46,805 nucleotides of DNA from contig JAGXHV010000086.1 in the NCBI GenBank assembly GCA_024636005.1, positions 1 through 46,805 on the forward strand, written 5' to 3'. The notes beneath the pieces are model-generated. The model saw only the letters and a program-made list of their open reading frames with translations, was not told the DNA's origin and ran no database searches. How positions within the stretch are numbered: the stretch's first letter is position 1; each line of letters opens with the position of its first letter. Source of the DNA: Bacillota bacterium (GTDB lineage Bacteria > Bacillota > Clostridia > Peptostreptococcales > Acidaminobacteraceae). The position numbers and the translations under genes were made by a program. Shown here in pieces: positions 31,602 to 40,671 of the stretch.

Positions 31602-33692
31602 CTATAAAATAATTGACAAAGCTGAACTTTTGCTGCCTGTTAATTTGAAACTGATGGCATCCGGTTGACTGATGCCCGCATACAAAATAAATTTACTGCT
31701 ATTCACAAATCTGTTGCCGGAATCATCCACAACAGTAAATGCCTCTTCTGAAAGTATCACGGAGACTTCAATTTTTTCTCCTTTTTTTACATGCACTCTT
31801 TTGAAACCACATAGTTTATGATTATTAACCGCCCATTTTGACTCTTCATCACGAATATAAAACTGGACGACTTCATCGGTATCAAATTCTCCCACATTTT
31901 CAACTTTTACAGTTGCTTTATTGAGTTTGGTGTCATATTTAAGATCACCACATTTGACTTTAGAATATGTTAGTCCATATCCAAAAGGATAAAGCACATT
32001 GTTTTCAAGGAAACGATACGTCCTGTTTTCCATACTGTAAGATGTGAAGCTCGGCAACTGGTCTGCATCTTCATAAAATGTCACTGGCAGTTTCCCAGAC
32101 GGTGAAACATTCCCAAAGAGAAGATCAGCGAGCGCCTTTCCACCGAGTTGACCCGGATACCACGCTTGTATGATTGCTTTAGCAGCTTCACCCTTTGTAT
32201 TGATTGAACTGCCAGATGCAACAACAATAATTGTTGGTTTATTGATCATCAAGATATTTTCCACTAAAATCCGTTGACTCTCTGGAAGCAATAAATCCGT
32301 TTTGTCTCCGGCTGCAAAAGCGTTACCTGTATCGCCCTCTTCACCTTCAATAGTTGCATCTAGTCCGACACATAATACCACCACATCAGAATGTTTTGCT
32401 ACTGCTATCGCTTCAGCAAGTCCATCTCCGGGTTGTCCCAATGGCTGTAAAGAAGGTTTGAACAAATGTGCACCTTCAGAGTATAAAATTTTTCCCTTAT
32501 ACACTTCTTTGATCCCACTAAGGAATGTAGTGTACTCATCAGCGGTACCGTAATAGTTGCCTCTTAGTGCATCCAAACTGTCAGCATTGGGACCGATGAT
32601 CCCGATTGATCCAACTTGGTTGGCATCAAGAGGAAGAATTCCATCGTTCTTGAGTAGTACCATTGACTTTTGGGCACATTCAAGTGAAAACTGCTTATGC
32701 TCATTGTTACTTACAGATTCATATCCAAGTGAATCAAATTTGGTCGATTCATCAAACATTCCAAGTTTGATTCTAGTTTTCATAAGTCGTACCGCAGATT
32801 GTGTAATCTCATCTTCAGAGACTAAACCTTCATGAAATGCCGTAATCAAATGCTGATACGTATCACCGCAGTTCAAATCACACCTGTGTTTGAGTGCAAG
32901 CGCTGCAGATTCAGCAGCAGATTTTGTGATGTTATGTTTTGTATGGAAATCTCTAATCGCCCAGCAATCCGAAACAAAATGTCCTTCAAAATTCCATTCA
33001 TCGAGTTTGCCTGTCAAATAATCGCTTGCACATGCAGGTTCTCCATTAAGTCTATTGTATGCTCCCATAACGCTTTCAACATTGGCTTTCCTCACCAACG
33101 CTTCAAATGCAGGTAAATAGGTTTCATTCAAATCCTTATTGTTCACTTCTGCATTGAACTCATGTCTTATTCCTTCAGGACCACTGTGGCATGCAAAATG
33201 CTTGGCACATGCAGAGGTTTTCATGATTTCTTCATCACCTTGAAGTCCTTTTACAAAAGCGACTCCGAGTCTTGAAGTCAAATACGGACATTCACCATAA
33301 GTTTCTTGCCCCCTTCCCCAACGCGGATCTCTAAATATATTGATATTGGGAGACCACATTGTCAAACCTTTATAAATACCAAAATCTGCGTTTTTCTTAT
33401 TATGATTGTATTTGGCTCTGGCTTCTGTTGAGCAAATATCAGCCACCTTCTCAAGAAGTTCATCATCAAATGTGGCTGCCAGAGCAATCGCTTGAGGAAA
33501 CATTGTCGCCGTTCCAGCTCTCGCTACTCCGTGCAAAGCCTCGTTCCACCAATTGTAAGCTGGAATTCCGAGTCGCTCCACACCATATGCATCATACCTC
33601 AGTTGATTGATTTTTTCTTCAACAGTCATCTTGGAGACTAGATCTTCTGCTCTTTCTTGCACACTTAAACTTTCATCTCTGTATTTTTCCAT
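31602..33692 (-). CDS. GH3 beta-xylosidase/beta-glucosidase
   Basis: The 696-residue protein is a glycoside hydrolase family 3 enzyme. The first domain holds NWWNEALHGVARAG, TMWSPNINIFRDPRWGRGQETYGE, KHFACHSGPEG and the nucleophile Asp in HFVSDCWAIRDFH; the second domain has LLKNDGILPLD, GPNADSLDALRGNYYG and VVLCVGLDATIEGEEGD with a candidate acid/base Glu; an Fn3-like domain ends it. The SDCWAI context is typical of beta-xylosidases. There is no signal peptide, so it acts on imported oligomers. The start at 33692 is the first ATG after an AGGAG 14 bases away, a wide gap, so the start is less sure. Two LacI-type operators control its promoter. Confidence 0.92.
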   Translation of the reverse strand: MEKYRDESLSVQERAEDLVSKMTVEEKINQLRYDAYGVERLGIPAYNWWNEALHGVARAGTATMFPQAIALAATFDDELLEKVADICSTEARAKYNHNKKNADFGIYKGLTMWSPNINIFRDPRWGRGQETYGECPYLTSRLGVAFVKGLQGDEEIMKTSACAKHFACHSGPEGIRHEFNAEVNNKDLNETYLPAFEALVRKANVESVMGAYNRLNGEPACASDYLTGKLDEWNFEGHFVSDCWAIRDFHTKHNITKSAAESAALALKHRCDLNCGDTYQHLITAFHEGLVSEDEITQSAVRLMKTRIKLGMFDESTKFDSLGYESVSNNEHKQFSLECAQKSMVLLKNDGILPLDANQVGSIGIIGPNADSLDALRGNYYGTADEYTTFLSGIKEVYKGKILYSEGAHLFKPSLQPLGQPGDGLAEAIAVAKHSDVVVLCVGLDATIEGEEGDTGNAFAAGDKTDLLLPESQRILVENILMINKPTIIVVASGSSINTKGEAAKAIIQAWYPGQLGGKALADLLFGNVSPSGKLPVTFYEDADQLPSFTSYSMENRTYRFLENNVLYPFGYGLTYSKVKCGDLKYDTKLNKATVKVENVGEFDTDEVVQFYIRDEESKWAVNNHKLCGFKRVHVKKGEKIEVSVILSEEAFTVVDDSGNRFVNSSKFILYAGISQPDAISFKLTGSKSSALSIIL

Positions 33693-33732
33693 TCTATCAA
33701 CCAAGTCTCCTATTCCATATATTTTTTTATTC

Positions 33733-33744
33733 GAAACCGTTTTC
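33733..33744. promoter_or_regulatory. LacI-type operator in the GH3 leader
   Basis: GAAACCGTTTTC fits GAAAnCGnTTTC. It lies in the GH3 leader, 78 bp (centre to centre) downstream of the promoter-proximal copy, a distance that permits a DNA loop or roadblock. Confidence 0.8.
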
Positions 33745-33810
33745 GAAAACGTGTAAAAAAAAGAGTAATTTCTACAACGCGGCATCTAATAACAAACAAT
33801 TGTAAGTTTC

Positions 33811-33860
33811 GAAATCGCTTTCGATGTTTTTATTATACTAATTTCCCCTATCCAGGTCAA
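33811..33860 (-). promoter_or_regulatory. GH3 promoter with proximal LacI-type operator
   Basis: TTGACC (33860-33855), 17 bp, TATAAT (33837-33832) on the minus strand. GAAATCGCTTTC (33811-33822) lies about ten bases beyond the -10, over the start site, the usual place for repression. Confidence 0.85.
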
Positions 33861-33920
33861 TAATTTTTTTATGATTTGTTCATACTTTTTTCATATGAAC
33901 ACAACAAAGTCTTCCAAAAC

Positions 33921-33949
33921 TTGACTTTGCAATTGTTTCAAAGTATGAT
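33921..33949 (+). promoter_or_regulatory. Promoter of the aldose 1-epimerase gene
   Basis: TTGACT (33921-33926), 17 bp, TATGAT (33944-33949). It is divergent from the GH3 promoter, with 60 bp between the -35 boxes. Confidence 0.75.
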
Positions 33950-33994
33950 GACATTAATTAAAATCGAATAAAGATTCTATGACAAGGGGGCAAC

Positions 33995-34975
33995 ATGAGA
34001 GAAATAGAGCTAATAACACTCGAAAACGAAACCGGTTTCATAGTCCAAATTTTAACTTTAGGAGGCATCATCCATAAAATCATGGCAAAAGATAAGCATA
34101 ATTCCAGAAAAAACATTGTTTTAAATTATGATCATATTGATGATTACAAGAAAAACGATCTTTTCCTCGGATGTATTGTAGGACCCATTGCAGGACGAAC
34201 AGAAAATGGTTTGATCGAAACAGGGAATATATCGATGCAACTGGATACGAGTTGCCATCGGAACAGCCTTCATTCATGTTCAGACGGATTGCATCTCATC
34301 AACTGGAACATCAAGTCGCAAAGCACTTCCAAACTGGTCTTGTCGCATCAATCCAAAGCTTTCAATTGCATAATAGACTATGAAATTACTTATAGAGTCA
34401 CTGGAGAGACATTGTCCATCGATTACTATGCCAAAGCGTCTAGCCCAATATATCTTTCTTTGACCAATCATAGCTATTTCAATTTGACAGGAAATCCTGA
34501 GAATCAAATCGTCCACCAAAGGCTCAAACTGAACTGCACCCATTATGCGAAACTGGATGAAGACAATCTTCCCGTTGAGCTCGTTCCTATAGCAAATACC
34601 GCGTTGGACTTTGCTGATTTTAAAAGCATCAAACATGTTCTTGATGATTCAAGCGCTGACATTGCAATGACTTCAGGTATAGACCATCCTTTTAAGCGTG
34701 ATGCTTCAAACACTGTCGCGGAATTAATGGATTTGGACTCAGGAATTGTCATGAAGGTTAAGACTACTCAGCCTTATGTAGTTGTTTATACAGGAAATTT
34801 TCTAGCCTCGATAACCAGTCCATCTGGTAAGACTTTTGGAAAACATACCGGTATTTGTTTTGAAACTCAAGATCTCCCGAACGTTGCATTCAATAAATTG
34901 GATATCATCAAAACAGTAACCCCTGAAATTCCATATAAGCACTTCACTTCATTTGCCTTCTCCACATTGGGATAA
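33995..34975 (+). CDS. galM: Aldose 1-epimerase (mutarotase)
   Basis: The 326-residue protein interconverts alpha and beta anomers of aldoses, useful for xylose or glucose freed by the glycosidases. Family motifs are GPIAGRTENG (about residue 63), YLSLTNHSYFNLTG with the catalytic His (about residue 155), DHPF (about 230) and the acid Glu in ICFETQDLPNV (near residue 290). GGGGG precedes the ATG. A perfect LacI-type operator GAAACCGGTTTC lies within codons 12-15, so control by the neighbouring LacI protein by roadblock is plausible. It ends at a bidirectional terminator shared with lacI. Confidence 0.92.
   Translation: MREIELITLENETGFIVQILTLGGIIHKIMAKDKHNSRKNIVLNYDHIDDYKKNDLFLGCIVGPIAGRTENGLIETGNISMQLDTSCHRNSLHSCSDGLHLINWNIKSQSTSKLVLSHQSKAFNCIIDYEITYRVTGETLSIDYYAKASSPIYLSLTNHSYFNLTGNPENQIVHQRLKLNCTHYAKLDEDNLPVELVPIANTALDFADFKSIKHVLDDSSADIAMTSGIDHPFKRDASNTVAELMDLDSGIVMKVKTTQPYVVVYTGNFLASITSPSGKTFGKHTGICFETQDLPNVAFNKLDIIKTVTPEIPYKHFTSFAFSTLG
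34028..34039. promoter_or_regulatory. Perfect LacI-type operator inside the epimerase coding region
   Basis: GAAACCGGTTTC is a perfect 12-bp palindrome matching GAAAnCGnTTTC, lying 34-45 bases into the coding sequence and about 72 bases after the expected start of transcription. Confidence 0.75.
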
Positions 34976-34982
34976 ATGCACG

Positions 34983-35030
34983 AAAAAAACAGAGCCTGCT
35001 TAAATTAAAATAAGCCAGCTCTGTTTTTTT
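34983..35030. terminator. Bidirectional terminator between galM and the LacI gene
   Basis: Arms with seven A then CAGAGC (34983-34995) and GCTCTG then seven T (35018-35030) pair, with an inner GCTTA/TAAGC stem. It ends galM and can end the convergent LacI gene. Confidence 0.88.
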
Positions 35031-35079
35031 AAGTGTATACGCCTCTTTTTATAAATTCAAAAATTTTACTTTCGCTAAT

Positions 35080-35130
35080 AAGTTTTCCTATGGAAAACTT
35101 ACCTACGCGGACTTTTGCCTTGCAAAAGTC
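35080..35130 (-). other. Two hairpins at the 3' end of the LacI gene
   Basis: GACTTTTGC/GCAAAAGTC (35110-35130) lies in the last codons, and AAGTTTTCC/GGAAAACTT (35080-35100) overlaps the stop codon. Each has a perfect 9-bp stem with a 3-nt loop. Neither has a T-run, so they may guard the message end rather than terminate. Confidence 0.55.
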
Positions 35131-36133
35131 TAGGTGCCATACAAGTTCCACCAGGAATCAGTTCCACACCTACAGTTATTTTTGTATTGTCTTTGGACTT
35201 GGACTCCAACAACTGAATACACTTCAGAGAGGCTTCCTTGCCGAGTCTAGTGGTGTTTTGTCTGATGGTCGTCAATCTTGGAAAAATCATTTCTCCAATT
35301 TCGACTCCGTCAAACCCTCCGACCGATATCTCCTCTGGCACTTTGATTCCATTGTTCCTAAGTGCATTGATTCCCCATATCGCAGAGTAATCATCAGGAA
35401 ACAGAATTGCAGTTGGCAGTTGATCTCTCTTTAGGATTTCAGTCACCGCGTCAATATTCGCCTGTTTCTCACTATATCTGGATTTGACCAGCATATCCTC
35501 AGTAAATGGAATCTTGGCTTCTTCAAGTGCCTTTTTGAAACCTCGAATTCTCTCTTCAGTAACATAAACCTCGTGACCGTAAGCGTAAACAATATCTCTG
35601 TGACCAAGTGAAATCATATAATGGGTCAATTCATAAATACCTCTTACGTTATCAGACATGATGGCACTGACGTGCTCCGAGTCATAGTCGATCACCACTA
35701 CAGGAATATTGCTCTCCATCAATTGTTGAACCTGCTGATCCTCAAAATCTATACAAGCAATAACCACTCCATCGATATTTCGTCTATTGCAATGCTCCAG
35801 GTATGACATTTCAACGCCACCAAGGTTTTTTGAGATAAAGGTGATATCGTATCCTTTTTCCTCAGCTTGCTCTTTCACTGCCTGCAGAACCTGAGAGAAA
35901 TAGTAATGCGTCAGTCCGCTGTTACTTTTATCTTCAAACAATACGCCTATATTCCATGTTCTTTTTGTACTGAGCGCTCTCGCTTGAAGATTGGGGACGA
36001 ACCCCATCTCTTTTGCTTTTTTGAGGATTCTCTCTTTCGTATTTATGTTTACATCCGAATAATTGTTCAGTGCTTTTGAAACCGTTGCACTGGAACAACC
36101 ACACGCATTTGCAATATCATATATAGTAACCAT
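35099..36133 (-). CDS. LacI-family repressor of the xylan/glucan region
   Basis: The 344-residue protein has an N-terminal LacI helix-turn-helix (TIYDIANACGCSSATVSKAL, residues 3-22, followed by the hinge helix with LQARALS) and a periplasmic-binding-type sugar domain with NIGVLFEDKSN, VVVIDYDSEHV, GHRDIVYAYGHE and VGGFDGVEIGEMIFPRLTTIRQ. The start at 36133 is favoured because the open frame upstream includes the operator and promoter. The GAAAnCGnTTTC sites found at its own promoter, at GH3 and inside galM are the expected targets. A sugar from xylo- or gluco-oligomer breakdown is the probable inducer. The 3' end carries two hairpins. Confidence 0.93.
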   Translation of the reverse strand: MVTIYDIANACGCSSATVSKALNNYSDVNINTKERILKKAKEMGFVPNLQARALSTKRTWNIGVLFEDKSNSGLTHYYFSQVLQAVKEQAEEKGYDITFISKNLGGVEMSYLEHCNRRNIDGVVIACIDFEDQQVQQLMESNIPVVVIDYDSEHVSAIMSDNVRGIYELTHYMISLGHRDIVYAYGHEVYVTEERIRGFKKALEEAKIPFTEDMLVKSRYSEKQANIDAVTEILKRDQLPTAILFPDDYSAIWGINALRNNGIKVPEEISVGGFDGVEIGEMIFPRLTTIRQNTTRLGKEASLKCIQLLESKSKDNTKITVGVELIPGGTCMAPRLLQGKSPRR

Positions 36134-36176
36134 GATGACCTGCCTTCCCGAACTCTTACAATATTGAATGAAAGCC

Positions 36177-36227
36177 GAAACCGTTTTCGACATCACAATT
36201 ATAACACTTATTTATAAATTTAGTCAA
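36177..36227 (-). promoter_or_regulatory. LacI gene promoter with autoregulatory operator
   Basis: TTGACT (36227-36222), 18 bp, TATAAT (36203-36198) on the minus strand, overlapping the end of the kinase gene. GAAACCGTTTTC (36177-36188) lies right after it, over the start site. Confidence 0.85.
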
Positions 36228-37122
36228 TATTGGTCATGCTCATAAGATGATATACTGCGCCGATCATATTGGCATCGGACCCACAGGCACAAACAGAAAT
36301 AGATGGACGTGACATCAATCCCTTCAGTTGTGTGTAAAGCACATCCAAGGCTTCATTAATTCGGGTCACAAAATCTGGTCGGGCGCTGATTGCTCCACCC
36401 ACTAGAATAATGTCTGGATCAAAAGCATGTTGGATGTTGTGAACACCATAAGCAAACATTTTGAAGAAATCAGACACGCATGCAATTGCAATAGGATTAC
36501 CAGCATCAGAACGGGTAAATACTGCTTTTCCATCTAGAGATTTGTGATCCTCACCAGATCGTTTCGCGTAGTCGTCCACTAATGCCTTGGTCGATCCTTT
36601 AGTACTCCAGACGACTGGATTTCGGTCCTCGTCAAATCCCATGATGAACATACCAAACTCACCTGCAAAATTATCTTTTCCACCAACTATTTTTTGATCA
36701 ATCAATACGGAACCACCAATTCCAGTACCGCATACAACGAGTGCTACATTACCCACATCTTTTGCGTTTCCAATCCATACTTCCGCGAGTGCAGCACAAT
36801 TTCCATCATTTGCAGCCGCATATGGTAATGCATATTTTTCACCTAAAATTTTTGATGGATTGGTATCTTTGATATAAATCAAAGCCCCCTCACTTAGCGC
36901 TTCACCTGTGACCGCATCTGTGGCGCAAGGCTGACTGAGTGCAATCCCGTGAATCGTGGTTTCTTGCATAGCCCATTCAACAATTCCAGATAGGACATCG
37001 ATTAAATCTTCCAAACATCCCATAGGTGTGGGTATACTGGTTTTTTTGAGCACTTGACCGTTTGAATTTATTATACCGGCTTTAATTGCCGATCCGCCAA
37101 TATCCATAGCTACATAATTCAT
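36220..37122 (-). CDS. ROK-family sugar kinase
   Basis: The 300-residue protein has the ROK pattern: MDIGGSAIKAGII phosphate loop, AAANDGNCAALAEVWIG, VALVVCGTGIGGSVLIDQKIV and a C-terminal ILVGGAISARPDF. The usual zinc Cys cluster (CxCGxxGC) is missing, as in some beta-glucoside and glucose kinases of Bacillota. A glucokinase role (glucose from the adjacent GH1 enzyme) is likely, with beta-glucoside kinase as the alternative. AGGTGG precedes the ATG. It lies eight bases after the GH1 stop. Confidence 0.85.
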   Translation of the reverse strand: MNYVAMDIGGSAIKAGIINSNGQVLKKTSIPTPMGCLEDLIDVLSGIVEWAMQETTIHGIALSQPCATDAVTGEALSEGALIYIKDTNPSKILGEKYALPYAAANDGNCAALAEVWIGNAKDVGNVALVVCGTGIGGSVLIDQKIVGGKDNFAGEFGMFIMGFDEDRNPVVWSTKGSTKALVDDYAKRSGEDHKSLDGKAVFTRSDAGNPIAIACVSDFFKMFAYGVHNIQHAFDPDIILVGGAISARPDFVTRINEALDVLYTQLKGLMSRPSISVCACGSDANMIGAVYHLMSMTNID

Positions 37123-37130
37123 ATTTCCAC

Positions 37131-38546
37131 CTAAAGTGTCTTGCCATTTGAGGCAATCAGATTTTTATACCATTCAAAGGACTTTTTTCTTGTTCTGGTA
37201 AGAGCATCAGATTCAAAATCAATATGAACAAATCCATATCGCTTTTTATAGCCATTGAGCCAGCTTAACAAATCAGTGAAAGACCAAGTGCAGTATGCCA
37301 TCAAATCAACTCCATGATCTATGGCACGCTCACATGCAATGACATGTTTTCTCAAATAATCAATTCGATAATCATCTTCAATTCTTCCGTCAGCTGCTAC
37401 TGTATCATAGGCTCCAAGTCCATTTTCACTGATAATGATTGGCAAATCATAGCGTTCTTTAAGCAGTTCAAGTCCATATCTGAGTCCATCAGGATCTATT
37501 GCCCAATCCCAGTCTGTATACTCTAGATTTTCGTTTCGGACGTGCTTATAAAGACCTGGTACACCATTGTCAGATTGTGTTCCTTTTTTTCCAGATGTAT
37601 TCATGCCAGAGAACCCTACTCCATCGACCGGATTATGAGCAACGGTTGATGTTTGATAATAATTGATGCCTATGAAATCACACATCGACGCAGCACGTTT
37701 CATTTCATCATAATCAGCCTCTGTCACAACAGGCATCACTTGTTTCTCTGTATAATAGTCAACTGCCTCATTAGGATAATCTCCCTTGAAATAACTATCC
37801 AAATACCATAAAGGTCCAGTGGCATCAAACATTACTTTTGCTTCCAAATCTTCTTTTTTATCTGTAGCAGCGTAAGATGGTGAATATGCAATACTGGAAC
37901 CAATAAGACCATCTTGTCCCATTTCCTTATAAGTCAAAACGGTCCTTGCATGTGCTAAAACTGTATGATGGAACGTCTTCAAGAATAGCTTTTCATCTTG
38001 TAATCCAGGAGGATGTAGTTTGAGCATGTATCCTAGAGATGTGAAAATATTCGGCTCATTCATAACGATCCAATGCTTCACACGGTCTCCAAAATATTCA
38101 AAACAAATCTTTGAGTAATTCACGAAATCATCAATTATGGCTCTAGACTCCCAGCCTCCATATTGTTCTTGAAGTGACTGAGGCAAATCCCAGTGATACA
38201 GTGTGACCATTGGGACAATTCCATATGCTAGAAGTTCATCAATCAGATTATTGTAAAATTCTATTCCTTTTAAATTGATTTCACCTGTTCCCTGTGGCAG
38301 TATTCTGGTCCATGCTATGGAAAAGCGGTATGTTTGAAGCCCCATCTCTTTCATAAGGGCAATATCTTCTTTGTATCTGTTGTAATGATCGCAAGCGATG
38401 TCACCGTTTGTGCCTTCGAACGTTTTTCCAGGCAAATGTGCCCATATATCCCAAATGGATGCACCTTTTCCATCTGCATCATATGCACCTTCAATTTGGT
38501 ATGCCGCAGAAGCTGATCCCCAAAGAAAATCTTCTTTAAATGCCAT
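37131..38546 (-). CDS. GH1 beta-glucosidase
   Basis: The 471-residue protein is a glycoside hydrolase family 1 enzyme. It starts FLWGSASAAYQIEGA, carries the acid/base Glu in WIVMNEPNIF (about residue 168) and the nucleophile Glu in IIISENGLGAYD (about residue 375), with YRFSIAWTRILPQG between. Length is normal. No signal peptide, so it acts inside on imported cello- or gentio-oligomers. The start at 38546 has GGGGAGG eight bases ahead; longer frames run into the terminator upstream. Whether it prefers phosphorylated glucosides is not clear, but a nearby ROK kinase and no PTS genes favour plain glucosides. Confidence 0.92.
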   Translation of the reverse strand: MAFKEDFLWGSASAAYQIEGAYDADGKGASIWDIWAHLPGKTFEGTNGDIACDHYNRYKEDIALMKEMGLQTYRFSIAWTRILPQGTGEINLKGIEFYNNLIDELLAYGIVPMVTLYHWDLPQSLQEQYGGWESRAIIDDFVNYSKICFEYFGDRVKHWIVMNEPNIFTSLGYMLKLHPPGLQDEKLFLKTFHHTVLAHARTVLTYKEMGQDGLIGSSIAYSPSYAATDKKEDLEAKVMFDATGPLWYLDSYFKGDYPNEAVDYYTEKQVMPVVTEADYDEMKRAASMCDFIGINYYQTSTVAHNPVDGVGFSGMNTSGKKGTQSDNGVPGLYKHVRNENLEYTDWDWAIDPDGLRYGLELLKERYDLPIIISENGLGAYDTVAADGRIEDDYRIDYLRKHVIACERAIDHGVDLMAYCTWSFTDLLSWLNGYKKRYGFVHIDFESDALTRTRKKSFEWYKNLIASNGKTL

Positions 38547-38570
38547 GTTTTTTACCTCCCCTAATAAATA

Positions 38571-38591
38571 AAAAGTCCCCGAGGGACTTTT
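38571..38591 (-). terminator. Hairpin between the PucR/CdaR-type regulator and GH1 genes
   Basis: A perfect 9-bp stem (AAAAGTCCC/GGGACTTTT) with a 3-nt loop. It follows the regulator stop and precedes the GH1 ribosome site, so it probably lowers read-through between them. Confidence 0.75.
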
Positions 38592-38604
38592 CGACTGTGT
38601 ACTG

Positions 38605-39459
38605 TTATTTGATCTGATCTGCAAGATAGCCCAAATAGTAGTTGATGGCATCATTGAATTTTCGGATGTCATAACCAGTGATATTTTCGAGTTTATTGAG
38701 CCTGTAAATCAGTGTATTTCTATGAATAAACAGTTTGTTCGCCGTCTCAGTTATGTTTAAATTGTTTTCAAGAAAAATCATTGCCGTTTGTTCAAGCTCG
38801 GAATCACCCACGGGATTAGTGTTAAGCAACAGACCATTTGCTTTTCTGAGTTGACTCACAAACATGGGAAACAACATATCCTCATATTTTATGACTTGAG
38901 CTTTTTCTTTTATGCGTTTACCAAGTTCAGAAAGTTCAAGGGTATCTAAATAAGCCTTGTGCAGGCTTGAAGCTCGCGCAATCGAATTGCTTATGATGAT
39001 TCTGACACTGGTCAAAGCTTCTGACTCTAAAACACCTAAAAGTTCATATGGTGTGATTTCATCGGTCATGACAAAAACCACGCTTTCATTGCCGTTCATA
39101 TTTATGATGTGATCTTTATGGAACGAGGATTTTAGAATCTCAGCAACTTCCTCGCTACTGTCTCTATAGAGAATACGCCATAATTTCAAAGGATATTTTA
39201 AAGCTCTGTCATCATTTTTGTACCCATTTGGATCACAAAGGATGTCAAATTCGCTCTGTATGTATGAAATTGAAGAATTCTCTATAAGCTTTTCAATCAA
39301 GCTGATCTCAACTTGGCTAAGTGATCTATGAACCAGTATTTTCAAACGGTTTGATCCATTTATGATGGTTTGATCTTTTTTAGGCTTGAGTTGTTCGGAT
39401 TTGATCCATTCAACCTTGCATCCTAAAATTGTCTGAAGTTCCTGAAGCAAAGCATTCAT
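38605..39459 (-). CDS. PucR/CdaR-type regulator with C-terminal helix-turn-helix
   Basis: The 284-residue protein ends in an HTH_30-type domain (ETANKLFIHRNTLIYRLNKLENITGYDIRKF, positions about 243-275, given as a range). The long N-terminal part is of the kind found in CdaR and PucR proteins. The start at 39459 has GAGGTGG four bases ahead; an open frame upstream overlaps the ATPase gene and its terminator. It follows the UgpC-type ATPase gene, a pairing seen in several Clostridia (from memory), and may tune the shared ATPase or the GH1/ROK genes. Its signal is unknown. Confidence 0.8.
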   Translation of the reverse strand: MNALLQELQTILGCKVEWIKSEQLKPKKDQTIINGSNRLKILVHRSLSQVEISLIEKLIENSSISYIQSEFDILCDPNGYKNDDRALKYPLKLWRILYRDSSEEVAEILKSSFHKDHIINMNGNESVVFVMTDEITPYELLGVLESEALTSVRIIISNSIARASSLHKAYLDTLELSELGKRIKEKAQVIKYEDMLFPMFVSQLRKANGLLLNTNPVGDSELEQTAMIFLENNLNITETANKLFIHRNTLIYRLNKLENITGYDIRKFNDAINYYLGYLADQIK

Positions 39460-39519
39460 ACATCCACCTCTCCCATTAATTTCCCTCTTAAGGTACATTT
39501 CAATTCTAGCATATTTTTT

Positions 39520-39557
39520 AAAAAAGGGATATGGGACAGATGTGGAGGATCTGTCCC
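39520..39557 (-). terminator. Terminator after the UgpC-type ATPase gene
   Basis: A 9-bp stem (GGGACAGAT/ATCTGTCCC, 39533-39541 with 39549-39557) with a 7-nt loop, followed on the minus strand by CCC and a T-run. It lies between the ATPase gene and the regulator ribosome site. Confidence 0.8.
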
Positions 39558-39574
39558 AATATAGGATGTAAGAA

Positions 39575-40669
39575 TCAAAGGAGGATTGATAGCTCAGATT
39601 CTTTATCAAACAAGTGGATTTTTTCATTGTCAAATGCAATATTGATTTCCTGTCCGAATTTCAAATCGATGGATCCGTCTTCTTTTGCTATATATTGTTT
39701 GCCTCTGAAAGTGAAATAAATATTGGAGTCGCTCCCCAAAAGCTCTATAACTTCGACTTTGACTTTAAGTCCTGTGCCTTCACCTACAATTTTTATGTTT
39801 TCAGGTCTGACGCCAACAATGACATCTTTTCCAACATAATTTCCGGCTTTGACTTTTGATGCGCTCTCCGCACTGAGCTTAATTTCACTTCCTTCAATAA
39901 CCGCGACAATCTCGTTATCTTTTTCTGTAAGTCTTGCTGAAATAAAGTTCATCTGAGGCGCACCGATGAAACCAGCTACGAACAAATTCGCAGGTTTGTT
40001 GTATATGGTTTTAGGATCTGCAACCTGCTGAATGATGCCATCATTCATAACGCAAATTCTCGTTCCCATGGTCATCGCTTCAGTTTGGTCGTGAGTTACG
40101 TACACAAAAGTGGTTTGTAATTCACTATGCAATCTGATCAGTTCCGCACGCATTTGGATTCTAAGCTTCGCATCAAGGTTTGATAAAGGCTCATCCATCA
40201 AAAACACTTCAGGCTTTCTAACGATTGCTCTACCAAGTGCTACTCTCTGTCTTTGACCACCGGAAAGTTGTTTTGGTTTTCTAGTCAAAAGTTGTTCAAT
40301 ATCCAATATTTTTGCAGCTTTATTGATGCTTTCTTTTATTTCATCTTTTGGTGTTTTTTTCAATTTTAATCCGAATGCCATGTTATCATATACTGTCATA
40401 TGGGGATAAAGTGCATAGTTTTGAAACACCATTGCTATATTTCGATCTTTCGGTGCGATATCGTTGACCAATTCATCACCAATTTTAAGGTCACCATCAG
40501 TGATTTCCTCAAGTCCTGCAATCATACGAAGTGTTGTAGTCTTGCCACATCCAGAAGGTCCGACAAAAATCATGAATTCTTTGTCTGCAATTTCTAAATT
40601 TACATCTTTAACAGCCATGAATCCGTTTTCATATACCTTGTTAATATTTTTGAGTGTTAGGTTAGCCAT
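39575..40669 (-). CDS. ugpC: ABC sugar-importer ATPase (UgpC/MsmK type)
   Basis: The 364-residue protein has an ABC ATPase domain with Walker A GPSGCGKTT (about residue 37), signature LSGGQRQR, Walker B FLMDEPLSNLD and switch His in VTHDQTEAM. A C-terminal regulatory domain of the MalK/UgpC kind follows (from about residue 240), with GVRPENIKI. Proteins like this energise several CUT1 importers at once. It stands apart from the binding protein and permeases at 28251-31539, which lack an ATPase, so it is their likely motor. GGAGGGC precedes the ATG. The promoter region is palindromic. Confidence 0.95.
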   Translation of the reverse strand: MANLTLKNINKVYENGFMAVKDVNLEIADKEFMIFVGPSGCGKTTTLRMIAGLEEITDGDLKIGDELVNDIAPKDRNIAMVFQNYALYPHMTVYDNMAFGLKLKKTPKDEIKESINKAAKILDIEQLLTRKPKQLSGGQRQRVALGRAIVRKPEVFLMDEPLSNLDAKLRIQMRAELIRLHSELQTTFVYVTHDQTEAMTMGTRICVMNDGIIQQVADPKTIYNKPANLFVAGFIGAPQMNFISARLTEKDNEIVAVIEGSEIKLSAESASKVKAGNYVGKDVIVGVRPENIKIVGEGTGLKVKVEVIELLGSDSNIYFTFRGKQYIAKEDGSIDLKFGQEINIAFDNEKIHLFDKESELSILL

Positions 40670-40671
40670 AT

